From positions 3,491,001 through 3,555,000 of the forward strand of contig NZ_CP122539.1 of assembly GCF_029853675.1 (NCBI RefSeq): a DNA stretch of 64,000 nt, written 5' to 3'. Of this stretch, positions 35,034 to 43,303 are shown in pieces (position 1 is the first letter of the stretch; each line of letters starts with the position of its first letter). This DNA is from Tenacibaculum tangerinum (lineage in GTDB: Bacteria > Bacteroidota > Bacteroidia > Flavobacteriales > Flavobacteriaceae). Made by a program: the position numbers and the translations under genes. The notes beneath the pieces are model-generated. The model ran no database searches, was not told where the DNA came from, and saw only the letters and a program-made list of their open reading frames with translations.

Positions 35034-36173
35034 TTATAGTATATAATGAGACATAAATTCAGCATCTTCGGTAATGATAGGTTGCTCTTGACATCTTAGA
35101 TTAATAGCCAAAGGCCTATCTGAGAAAAAGATACCGATTTGATAATAATAATTTTCTACATCTTTAGCTAAAGGAAGGTACTCTTGGTAAATCGTACTTT
35201 GATTTTCATAATCTCCTTTGCTTTGATAGGTGTTTTGTTTATTTTTTATGGTAATATTTTCGCCAATCCTGCCTAGTATAGGTTTTTCAACCCAAGATTC
35301 GGTGTTAGGATGGTTGTTATACGTTTTTGCAATGACTTCGTTTGGAAAATAATCGGTTATAAATGTTAGAAACTGTTTGTTTTGCCATAATGAGGTGTAA
35401 GGAGGATTTACCACCATAACCTTATTATTTTTAATCAAGTACGATAAATCATTTAAAAGGTCGGGTTCTTCATTGTATATCCAATCCCAAGGAAACATCT
35501 TAAAAAAAACGTCTACAGGTTCGTATTCATCCCCAAATTGTAAAAATATGCCGTCATCTCCAAAAATTACATCAGGTAAGTCTGCATATCTTGGTGTAAA
35601 ACCAGCTTCTAGGGCAGCGTCTAAGATGATGTTGCAATTTAGCTGGTCTTCAATATAGCCTAGTGAAGTAGCTAAAAAAATTGGTTTTTCATGAGGGATT
35701 TTAGATTTTAACACGCTTAGTTTTTCTACCAAACCTTGTTTCAGTTCATTAAAGTGGGTTTTCCCTTTTAACTGTTGTAACTGTAAATCTTGCCACAAAG
35801 CGGTTTCTGGAAAAGTAGAACACGTATCGGCGTTAAATTCAATTACTTTGGCTATCAAATTGTCTAAACCGCCATTAATATCAAATCTTCCGATTAAAAA
35901 AGGGTGCTGCTCTTTGTGGTTCCATGTGTATGTAATCAAGTCAAACATTTCAGTAGGAATACCAAAAAGATTTCCTTTTTCAAGATACAAAGACGTTGCT
36001 TTTTCAAATAAGGTATAGGCTTGTAAAGCGATAGATTTATAGCTATTCACTTCGGCACTAAAAAAACCAAACAGTTCTTCAGAAAAAACCTCCTCTTTCA
36101 TAAACCAGTGTAAGGAATGTGGAGCATCTTTTTTCTTAATTCTTTTGATTTCAGTAAATCTACTATCCTCCAT
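35034..36173 (-). CDS. Glutathionylspermidine synthase-like ATP-grasp enzyme
   Basis: 379 aa from the ATG at 36173 (MEDSRFTEIKRIKKK), chosen to limit overlap with the upstream gene. It matches the synthetase domain of GspS/YgiC: GRFDINGG, VIEFNADTCSTFPETALW (family pattern YNADTPT), DVFFKMFPWDW, and VEKPILGRIGENITI near the ATP site. No amidase domain. Such enzymes form amide bonds between a carboxylate and an amine such as spermidine. Since this organism seems to use bacillithiol rather than glutathione, the acceptor is probably a peptide or protein. speD beside it can supply the aminopropyl donor. Confidence 0.85.
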   Translation of the reverse strand: MEDSRFTEIKRIKKKDAPHSLHWFMKEEVFSEELFGFFSAEVNSYKSIALQAYTLFEKATSLYLEKGNLFGIPTEMFDLITYTWNHKEQHPFLIGRFDINGGLDNLIAKVIEFNADTCSTFPETALWQDLQLQQLKGKTHFNELKQGLVEKLSVLKSKIPHEKPIFLATSLGYIEDQLNCNIILDAALEAGFTPRYADLPDVIFGDDGIFLQFGDEYEPVDVFFKMFPWDWIYNEEPDLLNDLSYLIKNNKVMVVNPPYTSLWQNKQFLTFITDYFPNEVIAKTYNNHPNTESWVEKPILGRIGENITIKNKQNTYQSKGDYENQSTIYQEYLPLAKDVENYYYQIGIFFSDRPLAINLRCQEQPIITEDAEFMSHYIL

Positions 36174-36690
36174 ACGAACGGAAAGATTTTCCTGAACCAT
36201 AACCTCTTGAACGCACTCCTGGCGATTTTACTCTTCTTGTACGTGCAGAAGATTTCATTTCGTTTTGCAACCCTTGAGACTTTTGAAAAGCTTCATTGTT
36301 TGCGTAATAACTTCTCGCACCAGAAGAGCTAGGTACTCTGTTGTTAAAATAAGAAGAAGCTAAAGAGTAAAATAACAATCCTCTTAAAGGGCTATATGTT
36401 CTCGTTCCGTCAGAATGATCTCTTTCAATGGTTCTTAAACTTAACGTGTCTGTAGTACCATTGAGGTTGTGAACGATTGCATACGAATCTTCTTTTTTGT
36501 CAATAAGTCGCTCGTCTAAAATCTTGTATTCATTACCAGGTTCAATTTCATTTACCTCGGTAACAGTTCCTTTTGTGGGTTCGTAAATGGTTACTTCTGT
36601 GGCATCTTTAATTTTAGGAGCACCATCTCCACCACAAGAAACTAAAAAAGGAAGTACAGCAATAGTAAATATCGTAGTAGTTTTTTTCAT
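36163..36690 (-). CDS. Lipoprotein with Arg/Gly/Ser-rich C-terminus, YgiB-like position
   Basis: 175 aa. Lipoprotein signal MKKTTTIFTIAVLPFLVSCG (lipobox LVSC). The middle part (ITLYEPTKG-like, EVNEIEPGNEYKILDERL) is a small beta domain; the C-terminal third is low-complexity and basic (RRVKSPGVRSRGYGSGKSFR, then SYGG). Its stop overlaps the start of the ATP-grasp gene. In enterobacteria the GspS homologue YgiC is paired with lipoprotein YgiB, also with a disordered tail; this gene occupies the same place although sequence identity cannot be shown here. The tail may be the substrate of modification. Confidence 0.7.
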   Translation of the reverse strand: MKKTTTIFTIAVLPFLVSCGGDGAPKIKDATEVTIYEPTKGTVTEVNEIEPGNEYKILDERLIDKKEDSYAIVHNLNGTTDTLSLRTIERDHSDGTRTYSPLRGLLFYSLASSYFNNRVPSSSGARSYYANNEAFQKSQGLQNEMKSSARTRRVKSPGVRSRGYGSGKSFRSYGG

Positions 36691-36749
36691 AGTTTTTTGA
36701 AATTCGTTAAACTTGTACGCAATATATGATTTTTTTAAAATAAATTGAT

Positions 36750-38285
36750 ATGAAAATTAAAAACTACTTGATTTTAACCGTTATAGTAGCAGGATTATGT
36801 TCCATAGTTTATGAATTATTGGTCAGCGCAACAGCCTCTTATTTTTTAGGAGACGGTGTTAAGCAGTTTTCAATTCTCATAGGGGTTTACCTGTTTTCTA
36901 TGGGAATTGGGGCTTATGGTTCGAGGTTTTTTACACAAAACTCCTTAAAAACATTTATTTATCTTGAATACATATTAGGGCTTATCGGAGGCTTATCGGT
37001 ACCTATTTTGTATTTTCTATTCGTAAAGGTTTCTCCAACCGCTTTTCAGTTTTATAGTATGTTTATTATTTTTCTAATAGGACTTTTAACTGGGGCAGAG
37101 GTTCCGCTCTTAACATTTGCTTTTGAAAATACGCAGGTAAAAGAAAAATTATCATTAATACTTTCACTCGATTATATAGGTGGACTTTTTGCTACTTTGC
37201 TGTTCCCTTTTATACTGCTGCCCTTTGTAGGCTTGTTTTATTCCTCTTTATTATTTGGAATTATCAATATTCTCTTAGGATTAATTGTAGCGGTATTTGT
37301 GTTAAAATTAGAAAAGAAATTTATTTGGTGGGGAGTGGCTTCTTGCGCAGTATTACTAATCGTTATTGTATATGCTGGAAGTTTATTGAATATTTGGGAA
37401 AATAGAATTTACAAACATCCAGTGGCTTTTGAAAAGCAAACGGTGTATCAAAAAATGGTGCTAACAAAAAATAAGTACAAAGATGTTCGGTTGTACTTGA
37501 ATAGAGCCATTCAGTTCTCTTCTTTAGATGAACATCGGTACCACGAATTATTAGTTCATGTACCCATGTGTTATAAAAAAGAGGTGAAAAATGTCTTGAT
37601 TTTGGGAGGAGGAGAAAATTTGGCCAGTAGAGAAGTATTAAAACATAGTACTGTTGAAAGTATTGATGTAGTTGATATCGACCCAGAGATATTCAAATTA
37701 GCTAAAACGAATAGTGATTTGCTTACCATTAACGAAGGAGCGGCAAATAACAGCAAGGTAAACTTAATCGCAAACGATGCTTTTAATTATTTATTTAGAA
37801 CTGAGAAAAAGTACGATTTAATCATAGCCGATTTACCAGACCCTGCAAACGAAAGCATTGCGAGACTGTATTCTAAAGAATTTTATTCACTAATTAAAAG
37901 ATGTTTAAAACCTGAAGGAATATCGGTAACACAGGCAGGAGAAATTTATTTTTCAAACAGAACATTTTCGTGTATTTACAACACAGTAGGAAGTGTTTTT
38001 GAATATCAAAAAGCATATCAAGTATATATTCCTTCGTTTGGAAACTGGGGATTTGTTATAGGGTCTAAGAAAGATATGGATAGTATATCTACAGAAAACT
38101 TACCACAAGAAAAGCTGAAATTCTTAGATAAAAAAGAGCTAGCGTATGCCTTAACGCTTCCGAGAGATATTCAAATTCAAGAAACAAAAGTAAATAGGTT
38201 AGATAAACCCATTATTCTAAACTATTTTAGTGAAGATTGGGAGCGTTGGAAAATTGAGTTTGCAACAGACAGTAGTTCGTTTTAG
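36750..38285 (+). CDS. Membrane-bound spermidine synthase homologue (SpeE fold)
   Basis: 511 aa. The first ~210 residues hold about seven membrane segments; the rest is a spermidine-synthase-like Rossmann domain with LILGGGENLASREVLKH (usual form GGGDGGxxRE), SIDVVDIDPE and IIADLPDPANESIARLYSKEFY. The family transfers aminopropyl groups from decarboxylated SAM; the changed GGGE-NLA loop and membrane part suggest a non-standard or lipid/protein-linked substrate. Divergent from the lipoprotein/ATP-grasp/speD operon across a 59-bp gap, so probably co-regulated with it. Confidence 0.88.
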   Translation: MKIKNYLILTVIVAGLCSIVYELLVSATASYFLGDGVKQFSILIGVYLFSMGIGAYGSRFFTQNSLKTFIYLEYILGLIGGLSVPILYFLFVKVSPTAFQFYSMFIIFLIGLLTGAEVPLLTFAFENTQVKEKLSLILSLDYIGGLFATLLFPFILLPFVGLFYSSLLFGIINILLGLIVAVFVLKLEKKFIWWGVASCAVLLIVIVYAGSLLNIWENRIYKHPVAFEKQTVYQKMVLTKNKYKDVRLYLNRAIQFSSLDEHRYHELLVHVPMCYKKEVKNVLILGGGENLASREVLKHSTVESIDVVDIDPEIFKLAKTNSDLLTINEGAANNSKVNLIANDAFNYLFRTEKKYDLIIADLPDPANESIARLYSKEFYSLIKRCLKPEGISVTQAGEIYFSNRTFSCIYNTVGSVFEYQKAYQVYIPSFGNWGFVIGSKKDMDSISTENLPQEKLKFLDKKELAYALTLPRDIQIQETKVNRLDKPIILNYFSEDWERWKIEFATDSSSF

Positions 38286-38353
38286 CACATAAAAAAGTAA
38301 TTTTTAGATGCTACTATAGCTTTTATGAGTAAGTAATACAATGTATGTTTTTT

Positions 38354-38992
38354 CTATAACCGTTCTTCAATCCACTTTTTAAAACTATAAAAGTTCTGAG
38401 GGGCAACCCCGTGTCCTACAGGATATTCTGAATACTCATTTTTTAGATTTAAACGATTTAATAAAACAGGAGCTTTGCGAGCCCAATCTACTGGAAGTAC
38501 CTGATCTACGGTTCCATGCGAAATATAATACTCTGTTGTTATAGCATGGTCTATCTCAGCAGGTAATAACTCTTCATTAAGATAGCCGCTTAACGCTACT
38601 ACGTGTTGTACCTTATTAGGATATGTAAAACTTAAGGCATAACTTAAAATAGCCCCTTGGCTAAATCCTAATAAAAATGTTTTATCGGGGTTTGTGTGGT
38701 ACTTTTCCTTAATTTCATCAATAAATGAAGCAATCGTATGAACCGATGCTGCAGCTTGCGTTAAGTCTGAAAACTTTCCATTTACTGAATCGAAATTGAT
38801 GGCATACCAAGCATAACCGCCATAGCCCATATCGAAAGGAGCTCTCGCACTTACAATTAATAACTCTTCGGGTAATTCTTCTGCAAACGAAAATAAATCT
38901 TGTTCATTACTGCCATATCCGTGTAATAAAATTAATAATGGCGGATTTACATTTGAGGTTTTAGGTTCTCTTACAATATACTGTAAACTCAT
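38354..38992 (-). CDS. Phospholipase/carboxylesterase family alpha/beta hydrolase
   Basis: 212 aa. Oxyanion region LLHGYGSNEQDLFSF, nucleophile Ser in LGFSQGAILSY, Asp in SHGTVDQVLPV, His in PVGHGVAPQ: a complete catalytic triad of the YpfH/acyl-protein-thioesterase-like group. Cytoplasmic esterase, substrate unknown. It is the last gene of a run BatA-like, PyrC-like, DUF4870-like, esterase, with only 3 nt to the preceding stop. Confidence 0.9.
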   Translation of the reverse strand: MSLQYIVREPKTSNVNPPLLILLHGYGSNEQDLFSFAEELPEELLIVSARAPFDMGYGGYAWYAINFDSVNGKFSDLTQAAASVHTIASFIDEIKEKYHTNPDKTFLLGFSQGAILSYALSFTYPNKVQHVVALSGYLNEELLPAEIDHAITTEYYISHGTVDQVLPVDWARKAPVLLNRLNLKNEYSEYPVGHGVAPQNFYSFKKWIEERL

Positions 38993-38995
38993 GTA

Positions 38996-39322
38996 TTAAA
39001 TTCCTTTAAATAGGTTTTGAAATTGCTCTCCAACAACGGGTACGAGTTTTTTTTCTCCTTTTATAGCGGCAATAAGACTAATAATCCAAAGTACAAATAA
39101 TAATACGCCTACAATCCATCCAGCAATATTTCCTAAGTACTTGTAAATAATCCAACCATTTAAAAGCTGAAGAATATTTAAACCGAGCATTTGCCTGATG
39201 TAAAAACTAGTAAAAGGGTTTCTTTTATTCATGTTTAAAACAAATGCGATGATGAGTCCTATTACCCAAAAATGACTAATGATAGCTGCTGTTTTTCCTT
39301 GACTTACTGTTTGGTTTTCCAT
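38996..39322 (-). CDS. Small membrane protein, DUF4870/Tic20-like
   Basis: 108 aa with three or four membrane segments (AAIISHFWVIGLIIAFVLNM; ILQLLNGWIIYKYLG; IVGVLLFVLWIISLIAAIKG) and the pattern NPFTSFYIRQMLGLNI typical of this family. Function unknown; the family is often annotated as an import component-like protein by remote similarity to Tic20. Tightly packed (3 nt on both sides) between the PyrC-like gene and the esterase gene. Confidence 0.85.
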   Translation of the reverse strand: MENQTVSQGKTAAIISHFWVIGLIIAFVLNMNKRNPFTSFYIRQMLGLNILQLLNGWIIYKYLGNIAGWIVGVLLFVLWIISLIAAIKGEKKLVPVVGEQFQNLFKGI

Positions 39323-39325
39323 GAT

Positions 39326-40585
39326 TTATGAGTTTAAAATTAGTTGATTGTTGTTGTAAATACCGTACGTTTTTCCTTTGAGTTTCTTTCCTAGAAAGAT
39401 ACTGTTTTTCGAGGTAGAAATAATACGTTGCTTAGAGAAAGTATAGCTGCGATTCGGATTAAAAATAGTTAAACTGGCCTTTTCGCCTTCTTTTATAGAA
39501 ACCAATTCAACGTTGAAGCGTTTTCTCGGGTTAGTAGATAGGCAGCTTACAATAGTCTCTAAATCTAATATGGTGTTTAAAGCTCCGAAAGCACTCTCTA
39601 AACCAATAGTTCCGTCTTTTGCAGTAGAAAATTCTACTTTTTTATGTTCGATGTCTATAGGATTATGATCAGAAGTAATCATATCAATCACCCCCTCTTT
39701 TACCCCTTGTATCAAGGCTTTTTTATCTTCCTCAGTACGTAGCGGAGGGGTTACCTTTTTAGTAGCTTCAAAACCATGTAGTTCATCATCTGTTAAAATT
39801 AAATTATGTACCGCAACACTACACGTTACATCGAGCCCCTTTTCTTTTGCTTCTTTTATAAGCTGGACAGATTTTGCTGTTGAAATTGTTGGAATATGTA
39901 GTTTACCTCCAGTATACTCTAGTAAAAATAAATCGCGAGAAATTTGAAGTTCTTCTGCAAGGGCAGGAACTCCTTTCAATCCTAAAAGGGTACTGTTTTT
40001 TCCCTCGTTAGCAACACCTTCGCCTGCGATTGCATTGTTTTTAGGGAAACTTAATACCAAACCGTCAAAATTTTGAGCATATAGCAATGCTATTTTTAGC
40101 AAATTATCATTGCTAACAGGGGCGTTATAGTCGCCAAAAGCAATCGCTCCTGATTGTTGCATATCGTACATTTCAGACATTTCAACGCCTTTGCTTTGTT
40201 GAGTTAAAGCACCAATAGGAAGAACAGTAGTAGCAGCTCCGTTTGTTTTATTAATTAAAAATTCAACGGCTGATTTATTGTCAATAACAGGATTTGTGTT
40301 TGGATTCACAGCTACATGGGTAAAACCACTTTTAGCAGCCACTTGTACACCATGTTGCAAGGTTTCACGCTCTTCATAACCAGGTTCACCAAAAGAAACA
40401 CTCGTGTCAAACCAACCTGGAGATACATGAAGATTATCAAGTGCCAATACTTCGTAATTTGCTTTAGTAGGAATGTTGTTGCCAATTTTTGCAATACAAC
40501 CGTTCGTAATTAAAATATCTTTAGTTTGTTTGTGGTAACGACTAGAAGTATCTATGATGGTTGCCGATTTAAGCAGCGTTGTCAT
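39326..40585 (-). CDS. Dihydroorotase-like amidohydrolase (PyrC-like), metal-site variant
   Basis: 419 aa, full-length amidohydrolase fold. Conserved blocks are VAVNPNTNPVIDNK, PIGALTQ, AVHNLIL, VTPPLRTEEDKKAL and TSDHNPID. However the usual metal-binding HxH after strand 1 (as in GFIDMHVHLREPG) reads GWFDTSVSFGEPG, so both His are replaced, and the carbamylated Lys is not evident. Many Bacteroidota have this form; it may be a non-catalytic PyrC that supports aspartate transcarbamylase, or use an altered metal site. Overlaps the upstream BatA-like gene by 4 nt (ATGA). Confidence 0.85.
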   Translation of the reverse strand: MTTLLKSATIIDTSSRYHKQTKDILITNGCIAKIGNNIPTKANYEVLALDNLHVSPGWFDTSVSFGEPGYEERETLQHGVQVAAKSGFTHVAVNPNTNPVIDNKSAVEFLINKTNGAATTVLPIGALTQQSKGVEMSEMYDMQQSGAIAFGDYNAPVSNDNLLKIALLYAQNFDGLVLSFPKNNAIAGEGVANEGKNSTLLGLKGVPALAEELQISRDLFLLEYTGGKLHIPTISTAKSVQLIKEAKEKGLDVTCSVAVHNLILTDDELHGFEATKKVTPPLRTEEDKKALIQGVKEGVIDMITSDHNPIDIEHKKVEFSTAKDGTIGLESAFGALNTILDLETIVSCLSTNPRKRFNVELVSIKEGEKASLTIFNPNRSYTFSKQRIISTSKNSIFLGKKLKGKTYGIYNNNQLILNS

Positions 40586-42516
40586 GGTTTAAAGAATTTT
40601 AAAATCAAAATTTCTAAAAACAAAGATACAATAGCCAAGCCCAAAAACCATTTCCAAAGCCATCGAATTTTGTTTTCATTATTAATATTTTCTAAAGTAT
40701 TTTTAACTGAAGTAGCTATCTTTATACCGTCAGTCTCAGAAAATGATAAAAAATCTAGCAAACTTTCACTTTTATCATAGTTAAAAGCAACACTTCTAAG
40801 CACCTCATTTTGCTCTTGTATTTGATAAAAACCAGCGACTAAAGGTTGGTCTTTAGTTGTAATACGTGTTTTGTTTTGAAAAGTTTGTTGTAAAGGAATA
40901 AAAGAATCTTTATCAGAAGCAATACGTAACACTTCATCCTTACCCAGCCCCTCGTCAATATCAATAGTATTTTGTTTGTTTATGGTATAGTACAATTCAG
41001 AAAGTTGCAAGCCCTGTTTTCCGATATTGTAAAAAACAGGTACAATCAAGGGAGAGTTCGTAAAATTACTGTTGTCTTTTTGTAGCGGAGCCGCTACCCA
41101 ATACATAGCAGCATTTGGTAAATCAATCTGTTTAATAAAACCTTGCTTGTTTTCAAAAGAAACAATAGTACTGGCATTGTTAAAGGCAGTATTGAATGAG
41201 GTTTTTACATAAGGATATTGAAAATTAGTCACTTTTTTTTCGAAAACATCTTTTAAAAGCGGATGGCTGTAATGAATCGAAGTAATTTTTAAACTATCAT
41301 TTCTTTGTGAAAGTAATTCTCCAACCCCCAACGTATTAAAAAACGTATTATAAGAAGAAAGTATCGATTCTTTACTCGGAATTACTACAAGACTTCCCCC
41401 TTTTTTTGTATAGCTTTCCAGGCTTTTTAAGAGTGTTTCAGGTATGTTTTTTAGTTCATTTAATACGATAAGATGTTGTTTGTCTATCAAATTATAATTT
41501 ACATTCTGCACAGAAGAAGAAGTAAAATTAAATTCCTCTTCAGTATAAATTCGTTGTAAGAAACTATTCGACTCTCCGATTGCCAATACATTAATTTTTT
41601 TAGCCGTGTTTATGGTAAAATAAAAAGAATTATCAAACGCATACATGTCGTTAAAATTAATATCAATTTTACCCAAAAACACAGGAGTTTTTACAACCGA
41701 AAAAGTAATTTCTGTGGTTTCATTTTCTTCAATAGCAACCGTTTGTTTATTCAATAACTTGTTGTTATTGTATATAGCAATTGGTATGTTGTTTTTAGTC
41801 GTTCCTTGATTTTTAAGGATGGCGTGTACGCTCATATTAGAACCGCCAGTATCCTCTACAAAAACACTATCAATAGAAATATTGCTTTTTTGCTCAGGTA
41901 CTAATTTTACAAAAAAAGTATGTTCAGGAGCATTATCAATTTCTTCTCTTTTAATGTTTTGAAAATCAGAAATGACAATATTTTTGGTTGGAGAAGTCGC
42001 AGATTTATGCTCGCTAGTCATTTTTAAAAATACACTAGCAAGATTACTCTTTTTTGCAGTCGTTGTTGTTTTTAGCAGTTTTTCCTTTAGTTCTGATGCC
42101 GTTTTACGACTGTAAAAATGATTGTTTGTAAGTAAAGAATAACTTGTTTTCTCTGTAATGTTTTCAATAATTTCTTGGGTAGCAACAGGCAATAAATTTC
42201 CTTTTTCACCTACCGCATTTGTGCTTAAAGAGTTGTCTAAATAAATAAAAAAGTGTTGCTTTTCGTCGAGCCTTTGATTACTGAAATAAGGTTGGGCAAA
42301 TGCAAAAATTAGAGCCGTAAGTAACAACATACGAGTAGCTAAAATTAACCATTTTTTTATACGTGAACTTTTACGCGTTTGCAGTACCAATTTTTGTAAA
42401 AAAGCAACATTGGTAAACGGAACTTTTACAAATCGTTGTAATTGGAACAAGTGTACCAAAATAGGAACGAGTAAAAGAGCTAAGAAATATAAAACCTCAG
42501 GATGTTTAAATTGCAT
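40582..42516 (-). CDS. BatA-domain membrane protein
   Basis: 644 aa. The N-terminus is a BatA/aerotolerance domain: FKHPEVLYFLALLLVPILVH, FVKVPFTNVAFL and two membrane segments, followed by a VWA-like region with FIYLDNSLSTNAVG (DxSxS of the metal site). A long periplasmic middle part and a final membrane segment (WKWFLGLAIVSLFLEILIL) follow. The function is unproven; Bat proteins were linked to aerotolerance in Bacteroides. First gene of the run leading to the PyrC-like gene, with a 4-nt overlap. Confidence 0.9.
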   Translation of the reverse strand: MQFKHPEVLYFLALLLVPILVHLFQLQRFVKVPFTNVAFLQKLVLQTRKSSRIKKWLILATRMLLLTALIFAFAQPYFSNQRLDEKQHFFIYLDNSLSTNAVGEKGNLLPVATQEIIENITEKTSYSLLTNNHFYSRKTASELKEKLLKTTTTAKKSNLASVFLKMTSEHKSATSPTKNIVISDFQNIKREEIDNAPEHTFFVKLVPEQKSNISIDSVFVEDTGGSNMSVHAILKNQGTTKNNIPIAIYNNNKLLNKQTVAIEENETTEITFSVVKTPVFLGKIDINFNDMYAFDNSFYFTINTAKKINVLAIGESNSFLQRIYTEEEFNFTSSSVQNVNYNLIDKQHLIVLNELKNIPETLLKSLESYTKKGGSLVVIPSKESILSSYNTFFNTLGVGELLSQRNDSLKITSIHYSHPLLKDVFEKKVTNFQYPYVKTSFNTAFNNASTIVSFENKQGFIKQIDLPNAAMYWVAAPLQKDNSNFTNSPLIVPVFYNIGKQGLQLSELYYTINKQNTIDIDEGLGKDEVLRIASDKDSFIPLQQTFQNKTRITTKDQPLVAGFYQIQEQNEVLRSVAFNYDKSESLLDFLSFSETDGIKIATSVKNTLENINNENKIRWLWKWFLGLAIVSLFLEILILKFFKP

Positions 42517-42637
42517 AATTATAATTTACTAACTGTAAAAATACCCAAATAGATGGTTAAAAAAAGAATGTAGTTAAAAATCTGTTAGAAGTCTGTTAAG
42601 TTTTCGACAAAGGATTAAATTTTCCTATTTTTGAACT

Positions 42638-43303
42638 ATGACTACAAAAGAGAGTGAGTGTAACATTCCAGAAGAAATTGACTATACAGCACACTGGAAT
42701 GCTGCCTATGTAAAAAATCCGACAGAAAAATTAGGATGGTTCGAAGAACGTTCGAAAGAAACAATTCAATTACTAAAAACAGCTAAAGTACCCAGAGACG
42801 CTAAAATCTTAAACGTTGGGGTAGGTTCTTCTATGATAATCGACGAATTAGTAGCCGATGGATATTCAGGTTTAATTGCGAACGATCTATCAGAAAAAGC
42901 ATTGAATGATATACAAAATCGATTGGGAGCAAGTGCCTCAAAAGTTAGGTTTATTACCGACGATTTAATGACGCCAACCAAACTACAAGAGCTTAATGAA
43001 GTTGATGTTTGGAACGATAGAGCGGTACTACACTTCTTTTTAAAAGAAGAAGAACAAAATGCCTATTTTAGTCTATTAAAGAAGCTCGTAAAAGTTAACG
43101 GATTTGTAATTATTGCTGTTTTTGCTTTAGACGGAGCTGAAAAATGTTGCGGATTGCAATTACAACGTTACAATACAGCAATGTTACAAGAAAAACTAGG
43201 AAACGATTTTGTTTTAATAGATAGTTTTAACCACACATTTGTAAATCCGTACGGAGGAGAACGCCCCTATATTTACACATTATTTCAAAGAAAGAGCAAG
43301 TAA
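42638..43303 (+). CDS. Class I SAM-dependent methyltransferase
   Basis: 221 aa. SAM motif ILNVGVGSSMIIDELVADG, acidic strand end LIANDLS, and WNDRAVLHFFLKEEEQNAYF as motif IV region, followed by GGERPYIYTLFQR. A free-standing small-molecule-type methyltransferase with unknown acceptor; some relatives act on thiols or thiopurines. Its stop codon is directly followed by the bshC start codon, so both are translated from one mRNA; a role near bacillithiol chemistry is possible but only suggested by position. Confidence 0.85.
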   Translation: MTTKESECNIPEEIDYTAHWNAAYVKNPTEKLGWFEERSKETIQLLKTAKVPRDAKILNVGVGSSMIIDELVADGYSGLIANDLSEKALNDIQNRLGASASKVRFITDDLMTPTKLQELNEVDVWNDRAVLHFFLKEEEQNAYFSLLKKLVKVNGFVIIAVFALDGAEKCCGLQLQRYNTAMLQEKLGNDFVLIDSFNHTFVNPYGGERPYIYTLFQRKSK

